A stretch of 64,000 bases of DNA from Pseudomonas sp. FeN3W (GTDB taxonomy: Bacteria; Pseudomonadota; Gammaproteobacteria; Pseudomonadales; Pseudomonadaceae): NCBI GenBank assembly GCA_030263805.2, contig CP136010.1, positions 2,681,001-2,745,000 on the forward strand, read 5' to 3'. The notes beneath the pieces were generated by a model that saw nothing but the letters and a program-made list of their open reading frames with translations, was not told the origin of the DNA and did no database searches. Of this stretch, positions 17,169 through 24,719 are shown in pieces (position 1 is the stretch's first letter; every line of letters begins with the position of its first letter). The translations under genes were made by a program, and so were the position numbers.

Positions 17169-18512
17169 ATGGCCGGGCAGGTAATCTTCATCGACGACGA
17201 GGCGGCGATCCGCCAGGCAGTGCAGCAGTGGCTGGAGCTGTCCGGCTTTCAGGTGCACACCTTCTCCCGCGCCCGCGAGGCGCTGACCGCGCTGGATCGC
17301 GACTTCCCCGGCGTGCTGATCAGTGACGTACGCATGCCCGATCTCGACGGCCTCGGCCTGCTCGAGCAGCTGGTGGCGCTGGACGCCGACCTGCCGGTGA
17401 TCATGGTCACCGGCCACGGCGACGTGCCGATGGCGGTGCAGGCACTGCGCCAGGGCGCCTACGACTTCATCGAGAAGCCTTTCACCCCCGAGCGCCTGCT
17501 GGACAGCGTGCGCCGTGCCATGGACAAGCGCCGGCTGGTCTGCGAGAACCGCCAGCTGCGCGAACAGTTCGCCCGCAAGGGTCGTATCGAATCGCAGCTG
17601 CTCGGCGTGTCACGGGCGATGGTCAACCTGCGCCGGCAGGTGCTTGAGCTGGCCGGTACCGACGTCAACGTGCTGATCCGTGGTGAGACCGGCAGCGGCA
17701 AGGAACAGGTCGCGCGCTGCCTGCACGACTTCAGCCCGCGCGCCGGCGGACCGTTCGTGGCGCTGAACTGCGCGGCGATTCCGGAAACCATCTTCGAGAG
17801 CGAGCTGTTCGGTCACGAGAGCGGCGCCTTCACCGGCGCCCAGGGCAAGCGCATCGGCCGCATCGAACACGCCGCCGGCGGCACACTGTTCCTCGACGAG
17901 ATCGAAAGCATGCCGCTGGCCCAGCAGGTCAAGCTGCTGCGCGTGCTGCAGGAAAAGACCCTGGAGCGCCTGGGCTCGAACCGCAGCATCGAGGTCGACC
18001 TGCGGGTGATCAGCGCGGCCAAGCCGGACCTGCTGGAAGAAGTGCGCGGCGGCCGCTTCCGCGAAGATTTGTTGTACCGGCTGAACGTCGCCGAGCTGCA
18101 TATCCCGCCATTGCGCGAGCGGCGCGAGGACATTCCGCTGCTGTTCGAACACTTCGCCAGCCAGGCCGCCCAGCGCCACGGCCGTGCCGCCCCGCCAGTG
18201 ACGCCCGGCGAACTGACGCAACTGCTCGCCCACGACTGGCCGGGCAACGTGCGCGAGCTGATCAACGCCGCCGAACGCCACGCCCTCGGCCTCAGCGCCC
18301 CGGCCACGGCGAGCCGCGGCGGCCATTCGCTGGCCGAACAGATGGAAGCCTTCGAGGCGCAATGCCTGCACAACGCCCTGCAACAGTGCAAAGGCAACAT
18401 CGCCGAGGTCATGACCCAGCTGCAGCTGCCGCGCCGCACCCTCAACGAGAAGATGCAGCGCCACGGTCTGAGCCGCAGCGATTACTTGCCGGCGGGCAGC
18501 ACCGAGACCTGA
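17169..18512 (+). CDS. dctD: C4-dicarboxylate response regulator DctD (sigma-54 activator)
   Basis: A 447-residue NtrC-family regulator. The receiver domain has D53 in ISDVRMPD as phospho-acceptor. The AAA+ domain has Walker A GETGSGKE at 172-179 and the sigma-54 contact loop GAFTGA at 219-224, then the DEIESM Walker B. The C-terminal Fis-type helix-turn-helix ends near LPRRTLNEKMQRHGL. It follows dctB in the same direction. Its target transporter genes (dctA or dctPQM) are not in this window. Confidence 0.93.
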   Translation: MAGQVIFIDDEAAIRQAVQQWLELSGFQVHTFSRAREALTALDRDFPGVLISDVRMPDLDGLGLLEQLVALDADLPVIMVTGHGDVPMAVQALRQGAYDFIEKPFTPERLLDSVRRAMDKRRLVCENRQLREQFARKGRIESQLLGVSRAMVNLRRQVLELAGTDVNVLIRGETGSGKEQVARCLHDFSPRAGGPFVALNCAAIPETIFESELFGHESGAFTGAQGKRIGRIEHAAGGTLFLDEIESMPLAQQVKLLRVLQEKTLERLGSNRSIEVDLRVISAAKPDLLEEVRGGRFREDLLYRLNVAELHIPPLRERREDIPLLFEHFASQAAQRHGRAAPPVTPGELTQLLAHDWPGNVRELINAAERHALGLSAPATASRGGHSLAEQMEAFEAQCLHNALQQCKGNIAEVMTQLQLPRRTLNEKMQRHGLSRSDYLPAGSTET

Positions 18513-18681
18513 GCAGCCGTCACGCAGGAGTGGAAGCCACCAGCCCCTGAAGGCCAAGCGCTGCGCATTCAGCTTCGCTTTCCGCACGACTCGCGCAAGC
18601 GGCCTTGGCCACGAAGCGCGTGCCCCGGCGCGGGCTGGGCTAAAGGCTTGCCTAGATGTGATTACACCGCGCGCCGCGCGC

Positions 18682-18706
18682 CTTTCGCGGTCAAGACCGC
18701 TCCCAC
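18682..18706. repeat. REP-like element
   Basis: The complement reads TGTGGGAGCGGTCTTGACCG followed by CGAAAG, the typical pseudomonad REP pattern with the imperfect hairpin GCGGTC/GACCGC. A related but degenerate piece, AAGCGGCCTTGGCCACGAAG, lies at 18597-18617. Both are in the gap between the convergent dctD and ECF genes. Two more REP-like units lie at 47640-47704. Confidence 0.7.
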
Positions 18707-18724
18707 AATGGGTTCTGGATACAG

Positions 18725-19975
18725 TCAGTCGCCCAGCTCGTCCAGCTCGTCCAGCTGGCGCTGCAGGAAACGCCGCTCCGGCTCCAGCTGTACCAGGCGC
18801 AGCGCGCTGCGATAGGCCTCGCAGGCCTCGTCGATGCGCGCCAGCCGGCGCAATAGATCGGCGCGGGTTGCGTGGCTGAGGTGATAGTCCTGCAGTTCAC
18901 CGCGCCCCAGCAGCTCATCCACCAACAGCAGACCGGCCTCGGGACCATCGCGCATGGCCACGGCCACCGCGCGGTTCAGTTCCACCACCGGCGACGCGCT
19001 CAACTGCAGCAGCACATCGTAGAGCCGCACGATCTGCGGCCAGTCGGTCTGCGCGGCGCCCGGCGCTTCGGCATGCACGGCGACGATGGCGGCCTGCAGC
19101 GCGTAGGCGCCGAACGCGCGACTGGTCAGCGCCAGCTGCACCAGCTGCGATCCTTCGGCGATCTGCTGGCGGTTCCACAGGCTGCGGTCCTGCTCGTCCA
19201 GCCGCACCAGTTCGCCGGTTGCATCGGTACGCGCAGCCCGGCGGGCATCGTGCAGCAGCATCAGTGCCAGCAGCCCCATCACTTCGGCGTTGGGCAACAG
19301 CTCGAGGAGCAGTCGGCCCAGGCGAATCGCCTCGGCACAGAGGTCGGCGCGGGTCAGCTCGGCGCCGGCGGAAGCCGTGTAGCCCTCGTTGAACACCAGA
19401 TAGACCACCCGCAGCACGCTCTCCAGCCGCGCCGGCAACTCGTCGCGCTCGGGCACCCGATAGGGCAGCTGGGCGTCACGGATCTTCGCCTTGGCCCGCA
19501 CGATGCGCTGGGCGACGGTGGCCGGCGGGGCGAGAAAGGCGCGGGCGATCTCCTCGGTGGTCAGGTCGCAGACTTCACGCAGGGTCAGTGCCACGCGGCT
19601 ATCGGCCGGCAGGGCCGGATGACAGCAGGTGAAGATCAGCCGCAGACGGTCGTCTTCCATCTCATCGACCTCCACTGCCTGCGCCGCGTCCTCCAGCTGT
19701 TCGGCCAGCAGCCGCAACGAGGCATCGAAGCGTGCCCGGCGGCGCAGAGCGTCGATGGCCTTGAAGCGGCCGGCGGAAACCAGCCAGGCGCGCGGATTGT
19801 CCGGAACGCCATCGCGTGGCCACTGCTGCAAGGCCGCGGTGAAGGCATCGTGCAGGGCCTCTTCGGCGCGATCGAAGTCGCCCAGCAGACGGATCAGCGT
19901 GGCCAGCACGCGACGCGATTCGCTGCGGTAGACCGCCTCGACCCGCGCCGCCGTGAAATGTCCGGTCAGCGGCAT
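18725..19975 (-). CDS. ECF42-type RNA polymerase sigma factor with C-terminal helical extension
   Basis: A 416-residue sigma factor, about twice the length of a normal ECF factor. Sigma region 2 is at about 20-85 (LLGDFDRAEEALHDAFTAAL), region 4 at about 120-165 (LTTEEIARAFLAPPATVAQRI). The long C-terminal part (DUF6596 type, TPR-like) includes NEGYTASAG and SPVVELNRAVAVAM, as in the ECF42 group. No anti-sigma gene is present. The upstream YCII gene ends 2 bp before the start, so the two are one operon. ECF42 factors are typically linked to YCII/DGPF proteins, as here, and the extension is thought to regulate the factor. Confidence 0.88.
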   Translation of the reverse strand: MPLTGHFTAARVEAVYRSESRRVLATLIRLLGDFDRAEEALHDAFTAALQQWPRDGVPDNPRAWLVSAGRFKAIDALRRRARFDASLRLLAEQLEDAAQAVEVDEMEDDRLRLIFTCCHPALPADSRVALTLREVCDLTTEEIARAFLAPPATVAQRIVRAKAKIRDAQLPYRVPERDELPARLESVLRVVYLVFNEGYTASAGAELTRADLCAEAIRLGRLLLELLPNAEVMGLLALMLLHDARRAARTDATGELVRLDEQDRSLWNRQQIAEGSQLVQLALTSRAFGAYALQAAIVAVHAEAPGAAQTDWPQIVRLYDVLLQLSASPVVELNRAVAVAMRDGPEAGLLLVDELLGRGELQDYHLSHATRADLLRRLARIDEACEAYRSALRLVQLEPERRFLQRQLDELDELGD

Positions 19976-19977
19976 GC

Positions 19978-20334
19978 TCAGCGCTGCGGCAGCTGGCGCA
20001 GCGGCCGGACCTCGACGCAGCCAAGGCTGGCCGGCGGAATCTTCGCCGCGATGGCCTCGGCCTCCTGCTGGTCGGCCGCCTCGATCAGGTAGAAGCCCGC
20101 CAGCTGCTCGCGGGTTTCGGCGAACGGGCCGTCGACCACCGAGGTGACGCCGTCACGCACACGCACCGTGCGCGCGGTACGCACCGACTGCAGCGGTTCG
20201 CCGGCGAGCATGTGGCCGCTGGCACGCAGCTCCTCGGCACAACTCAGGCAGCGCGCGACCAGCGCATGCCACTGCTCGTCGGTCATCGCATCCACACGCT
20301 GTTCGTCGTAATAGATCAGGCACAGGTAATTCAT
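19978..20334 (-). CDS. YCII-related (DGPF) protein
   Basis: A 118-residue small cytoplasmic protein with the MNYLCLIYYDE start and the DGPFAETREQLAGFYLIE motif of the YCII/DGPF family. Its catalytic role is not established in the family. It lies directly before the ECF42 sigma factor with a 2-bp gap. In other genomes DGPF genes are the usual targets and neighbours of ECF42 factors, so it is likely to be both regulated by and functionally linked to the sigma factor. Confidence 0.88.
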   Translation of the reverse strand: MNYLCLIYYDEQRVDAMTDEQWHALVARCLSCAEELRASGHMLAGEPLQSVRTARTVRVRDGVTSVVDGPFAETREQLAGFYLIEAADQQEAEAIAAKIPPASLGCVEVRPLRQLPQR

Positions 20335-20422
20335 GGCGGGGCTCCGGCTGCCGGCAACGCAGCAAAGCTAGCAGCCATTGAACGACCTCGCCCGAGCGCG
20401 CGACGAAGACCGCGGGCCAGCC

Positions 20423-20881
20423 TCAACCGGTCTGTTGCTGCGATGGCGTCTGATCCATGCATACCTGGCCGGTCTGCATATCGAAGGGCATCGAGAAATG
20501 CTCGTGGATCACCTTCCACTCGCCATCGCGCCGCGTCCAGACCCGCGTGCCGCGCATCCAGGCCGTTTGCATCTCGCCTTCGGCATTGGGGCCGCCACAG
20601 TGGGTAAGCATGCGGCTGCAGGCCAGCTCGCCGCCGACATCCACATGCAGCTCATGGGTCTCGAAGAAGCCTTCGCCCTGACAGAACTCGAAGCAGCGCT
20701 GCCAGTGCGCCAGGTACGCGTCGACGCCCTTGAATTGCAGCGCGCCAACCGCATCGAAGGCGACTACGTCGTCGGCGTACTGCGCCATGATCCGCTCGAG
20801 ATCCTTGGCTTTGGTGGCTTGTTCGAACGTTTCGTGCAGCTGGCGAATGGCGCTCTCGTCCTGGCTGTTCTGGTTGTTCAT
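20423..20881 (-). CDS. SnoaL-like / nuclear-transport-factor-2-fold protein
   Basis: A 152-residue protein with the SnoaL-like fold pattern: an N-terminal helical pair ending YADDVVAFDAVGALQFKG, then strands VWTRRDGEWKVIHEHFSMPF. Such proteins are cone-shaped dimers that bind small hydrophobic ligands or act as isomerases. It is the first gene of a probable three-gene cluster with the YCII protein and the ECF42 sigma factor, 88 bp upstream of the YCII gene. The start ATG is preceded by GAGGAGAC. Confidence 0.8.
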   Translation of the reverse strand: MNNQNSQDESAIRQLHETFEQATKAKDLERIMAQYADDVVAFDAVGALQFKGVDAYLAHWQRCFEFCQGEGFFETHELHVDVGGELACSRMLTHCGGPNAEGEMQTAWMRGTRVWTRRDGEWKVIHEHFSMPFDMQTGQVCMDQTPSQQQTG

Positions 20882-21051
20882 GTCCGTCTCCTCTGATCGG
20901 GTTGAACGGGAGGTTCACCAGCTAGTCGTCCGGTGACATCCAGAATCGACAGACTCAATCAGTTTTTTCTGCGAAAACGCGACCCGCATGCCAGAGGCCC
21001 TGCGCCGACGTCACGCCAGCATGCCGCGGAACCATCGGACGGAATACGGTT

Positions 21052-21070
21052 GCGAATTATTAGCATTGAA
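21052..21070 (+). promoter_or_regulatory. Candidate Fur box upstream of the TonB receptor
   Basis: GCGAATTATTAGCATTGAA resembles the Fur consensus in its AATNATTNNCATT core and lies 93 bp before the receptor start. This stretch, and the AAATATGATAG next to it, is AT-rich in otherwise GC-rich DNA. Placement and the kind of gene downstream support an iron-controlled promoter; there is no direct proof. Confidence 0.5.
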
Positions 21071-21163
21071 ATATGATAGTGGCTCTCAGATGGCACAGGC
21101 TCTCAACTGCCCATCGCGCCATCATCCGCCACCCTCACAGTTCAACGTCCGGTCAGGTCCGCC

Positions 21164-23374
21164 ATGCCCACTCTTCGCTTCCCGCGTAAAACCGCACTGC
21201 TGCCCGTTTGCCTTGCCGCCAGTTTCGCTGGCTCACCGCTCATGGCCCAGGAACCACTCGAAGAGCAGGCTCAGGGCACTGCCACCGAGCCGGTCGAACT
21301 GCAATCGGTGGAGATCACTGCCAGCGCCGACGCCTCGGCCGGCGGTCTGACCGAGCCCTACGTCGGCGAACAGGTCGCCCGTGGTGGCCGGGTCGGCATC
21401 CTCGGCAACCGCGACTACATGGAAACGCCGTTCACCTCCACCAACTACACCTCGCAACTGATCCAGGACCAGCAGGCGCGCAGTGTCGCCGACGTGCTGC
21501 AGAACGATCCTTCGGTGCGCATCGCCCGCGGCTTCGGCAACTTCCAGGAACTGTATGTGGTGCGCGGCTTTCCACTGTATTCCGACGATATTGCCTACAA
21601 CGGCCTCTATGGCCTGCTGCCGCGCCAATACGTGGCCGCCGAGTTCATCGAGCGGGTCGAGGTATTCCGCGGCGCCAGCGCCTTCCTCAACGGTGCGGCG
21701 CCGGGCGGCACAGGTATCGGCGGCGCGATCAATATCCTGCCCAAGCGCGCGCCAAATGAACCGCTCACGCGTCTGACCCTGGGTGCAGAAAACGGCGGCC
21801 ACGGTATAGTCGCCACCGATATCGCCCGCCGCTTCGGCGAGGACAACCGCTTCGGCGTGCGCCTGAACGCCGCCAAGCGCGCCGGCGAAACCACCGTCGA
21901 GGATGAAGACCGCACGCTGGATATGTTCGCCCTGGGCCTGGACTATCAGGGCGACAACTTTCGTCTGTCCGCCGATATCGGCCATCAGTACCACTTCATC
22001 GACAGCCCGCGCCCGAACGTAACGCCCAGCGGCGGCATCCCCAGCGCGCCGGATGCGGACGACAATTTCGCCCAGCCCTGGACCTACTCCAAGGAGAAGC
22101 AGACCTTCGGTACGTTCCGGGCCGAGTACGACTTTTCTGATGCCGTTACCGGCTGGCTGGCCGCCGGCGTACGCGACGGCGAGGAAAAGAACCTTCTGGC
22201 CAACCCGACGTCCACGGCCACCGGCGTGACCTCGGCTTACCGCTTCGACAACTACCGCGAGGAAAGCATCGCCACCAGCGAGGCTGGCCTGCGAGCGAAG
22301 ATGCAGACGGGCGCGGTCTCCCACGAATGGGTGCTGTCGGGATCGATGTACAGCTCCAAGGATCGCAATGCCTGGCAAGCGTCCGATTTCGGAGGATTTG
22401 CTGGCGATCTCTACGATCCCTATGACATTTCCGAGCCGGCCATCACCTCTTCCAGTGGCTCGATGTCCGATCCGAAGATCACCGCCCGCATCCATACCCA
22501 GAGCCTGGCCATCGCCGACACGCTCGGTTTCCTGGACGACCGCCTGTTGGTCACCCTCGGCGCACGTCGCCAGGGCATCGAGACGAAGACCTACGACTAC
22601 AACGATGGCAACCGTGCCTCCTCCTACAACCGCTACGAAACGACGCCGGTGGCCGGTATCGTCTATAAGCTGACGGATGAAACCTCGATCTATGCCAACT
22701 ACATCGAAGGCCTGACCGCTGGCGACATTGCGCCCGCCACCAGCGGTGGTGTGCCCGTCACCAATGCCGGCGAAGCACTGGATCCCTACGTATCCAAGCA
22801 GACCGAAGTCGGCCTCAAGTACGACGGCGGCAGCCTAGGTGCAAGCGTGGCAGTCTTTAATACCGAACGCCCATTCAGCGTCCTCGAAAACAGCGTGCTT
22901 CGCGAAGGCGGCGAGCAACGCAACCGCGGTATCGAGCTATCGGTGTTCGGCGAACCCGTCTTCGGCGTGCGCGTGCTGGGCGGCGTGACGTTGATCGACG
23001 CCGAGCAGAAGAAGACCCTGAACGGCGCCAACGACGGCAACGACGCGATCGGCGTACCGAAGGTCCAGGCCAACCTCGGCGGCGAATGGGACGTGCCCGG
23101 CGTGCAGGGGCTGACGCTGACCAGCCTGGTGGTGCATACCGGCAAGCAGTACGCCAGCGCCGACAACGACCTCAGGCTGCCGTCCTGGACCCGCCTGGAT
23201 CTGGGCGCACGCTATCGCATGACCATCGAGGACCGCGACGTCACGCTGCGCGCTCGCTTGGACAACGCCACCGGCCGCGACTACTGGGCTTCCGCTGGCG
23301 GCTTCCCAGGCTCCAACTACCTCGTCCTCGGCGCCCCACGCACGCTCTCGGTCAGCGCTACGGTCGACTTCTGA
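21164..23374 (+). CDS. TonB-dependent siderophore receptor
   Basis: A 736-residue outer-membrane receptor. A signal peptide ends near ASFAGSPLMAQ. The plug domain (about 60-210) includes VADVLQNDPSVRI, ELYVVRGFPL and VEVFRGASAFLNG; the 22-strand barrel follows and ends in the aromatic VDF. The substrate is probably a ferric siderophore; FhuE/FpvA-type features such as an N-terminal signalling domain are absent, so no FecI/FecR-type control is expected. A candidate Fur box lies upstream. The stop overlaps the PepSY gene start (TGATG). Confidence 0.92.
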   Translation: MPTLRFPRKTALLPVCLAASFAGSPLMAQEPLEEQAQGTATEPVELQSVEITASADASAGGLTEPYVGEQVARGGRVGILGNRDYMETPFTSTNYTSQLIQDQQARSVADVLQNDPSVRIARGFGNFQELYVVRGFPLYSDDIAYNGLYGLLPRQYVAAEFIERVEVFRGASAFLNGAAPGGTGIGGAINILPKRAPNEPLTRLTLGAENGGHGIVATDIARRFGEDNRFGVRLNAAKRAGETTVEDEDRTLDMFALGLDYQGDNFRLSADIGHQYHFIDSPRPNVTPSGGIPSAPDADDNFAQPWTYSKEKQTFGTFRAEYDFSDAVTGWLAAGVRDGEEKNLLANPTSTATGVTSAYRFDNYREESIATSEAGLRAKMQTGAVSHEWVLSGSMYSSKDRNAWQASDFGGFAGDLYDPYDISEPAITSSSGSMSDPKITARIHTQSLAIADTLGFLDDRLLVTLGARRQGIETKTYDYNDGNRASSYNRYETTPVAGIVYKLTDETSIYANYIEGLTAGDIAPATSGGVPVTNAGEALDPYVSKQTEVGLKYDGGSLGASVAVFNTERPFSVLENSVLREGGEQRNRGIELSVFGEPVFGVRVLGGVTLIDAEQKKTLNGANDGNDAIGVPKVQANLGGEWDVPGVQGLTLTSLVVHTGKQYASADNDLRLPSWTRLDLGARYRMTIEDRDVTLRARLDNATGRDYWASAGGFPGSNYLVLGAPRTLSVSATVDF

Positions 23375-24501
23375 TGCAGGCAGTCACCCTGCGGCGGTGG
23401 GGCTGGGTCCACAAGTGGTCCAGCCTCGTCTCTACGCTGTTCATCCTGATGCTGTGCCTGACCGGCTTGCCGCTGATCTTCTCGCACGAGATCGATCACC
23501 TCACCGGCAACGAGATCGAAGCGCCGGCGATGCCCGAGGGCACGCCGCGCGCTGCGGTCGACCGTGTCGCCGCCGAAGCGGTGAAGGCCTATCCCGGTCT
23601 GGTGCCGCTGTACTTCTTCGCCGAGGAAGACGCGCCGGACGTCTGGTACGTCAAGCTCGATACCCGCGTCGACACCGACGAGAGCGAGTCGACCCTGATC
23701 CTTTCCGACGCCCGCAGCGCCGAGGTACTCGGCGCGCCGAACTTCGACGAAGGCTTCATGAGCGTGATGTACCGCCTGCACGTGGACCTCTACGCGGGGC
23801 TCGCGGGCAAGCTGTTTCTCGGCTTCATGGGCCTGCTGCTGATGGTGGCGATCGTCTCCGGCGTGGTGCTCTACGCGCCCTTCATGCGCAAGCTGCGCTT
23901 CGGCGAGGTGCGCCAGGAACGCACCGCGCGCACCCGCTGGCTGGACCTGCACAACCTGCTGGGCATCGTCACGCTGGTGTGGGCCTTGGCGGTGGGTTTT
24001 ACCGGGGTGATCAATACCTGGGCGGACCTGATCTTCCAGGCCTGGCAGGCCGAACAGGTCGCCGCGCTGCAAGCCGGTGAGACCCGCGTGCTGCTCGCGG
24101 CGGACGCCAGCGATGCGCCCGCTGCCGACGGCTCGCTGCAGACCGCCGTCGACCGTGTGCTGGCCGCGGCACCCGACATGGCCGTGTCGATGATCGCCTA
24201 CCCCGGCACACTGCGCGCCACGCCGGAGCATGTCGCGGTGATCCTGCGCGGCGATACCCCGCTGACCTCGCGTCTGACCCAGGCGCTGCTGGTCGACCCG
24301 GCCAATGGCGAGGTGCTCGAAGCCGGCGCCCGGCCCTGGTATGTCACTGCGCTGCAGCTCTCCGAACCGCTGCATTTCGGCGATTACGGCGGCCTGCCGC
24401 TGAAGGTCCTCTGGGCGCTGCTGGATATTCTCACCATTGTCGTGCTCGGCAGCGGCCTGTACCTGTGGCTCAAGCGCGGCGCGACGGAGGTACGCTCATG
24501 A
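23374..24501 (+). CDS. PepSY-associated transmembrane protein (iron-uptake type)
   Basis: A 375-residue inner-membrane protein with four predicted helices: WSSLVSTLFILMLCLTGLPL near the N-terminus, FLGFMGLLLMVAIVSGVVLY, LLGIVTLVWALAVGFTGVIN and a last one near the end. PepSY domains lie in the periplasmic parts. The first segment has the conserved RRWGWVHKW with a heme-ligand-type histidine. Members next to siderophore receptors are thought to act as ferric reductases for iron release. The ATG at 23374 overlaps the receptor stop, showing coupling. Confidence 0.88.
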   Translation: MQAVTLRRWGWVHKWSSLVSTLFILMLCLTGLPLIFSHEIDHLTGNEIEAPAMPEGTPRAAVDRVAAEAVKAYPGLVPLYFFAEEDAPDVWYVKLDTRVDTDESESTLILSDARSAEVLGAPNFDEGFMSVMYRLHVDLYAGLAGKLFLGFMGLLLMVAIVSGVVLYAPFMRKLRFGEVRQERTARTRWLDLHNLLGIVTLVWALAVGFTGVINTWADLIFQAWQAEQVAALQAGETRVLLAADASDAPAADGSLQTAVDRVLAAAPDMAVSMIAYPGTLRATPEHVAVILRGDTPLTSRLTQALLVDPANGEVLEAGARPWYVTALQLSEPLHFGDYGGLPLKVLWALLDILTIVVLGSGLYLWLKRGATEVRS

Positions 24502-24719
24502 TGCGCATCTGGTTGTGGCCGGTGCTGATCGGCGTGCTGTCCACCCTCGGGCTGATCGCCGGTCTGGTGTCCGAAGGCGCGGGCGACTGGCTGAGCTGGC
24601 TGGCCCTGGCGGCACCCGTCGCCATCGGCCTGCATGGCTTGTCACGTAGCGGCGCCCGCCCATCGACGCGCGGCGACGACCTCAGCCCTGCAGGATCTCG
24701 GCGAGCTGGTCGAAGCTGA
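24498..24719 (+). CDS. Small two-helix inner-membrane protein
   Basis: A 73-residue protein with two hydrophobic helices (IWLWPVLIGVLSTLGLIAGLV and WLSWLALAAPVAIGLHGL). The start ATGATG at 24498 overlaps the PepSY stop, and no other gene intervenes, so it is the third gene of the receptor operon. Small proteins of this type are commonly found after PepSY genes. The last 38 bp overlap the end of the convergent kinase gene. Confidence 0.7.
   Translation: MMRIWLWPVLIGVLSTLGLIAGLVSEGAGDWLSWLALAAPVAIGLHGLSRSGARPSTRGDDLSPAGSRRAGRS

Noticed and set aside
21090..21115. TGGCAC followed by TGC as a possible sigma-54 promoter before the TonB receptor
   Set aside because: The spacing between the two elements is too long for a -24/-12 promoter.
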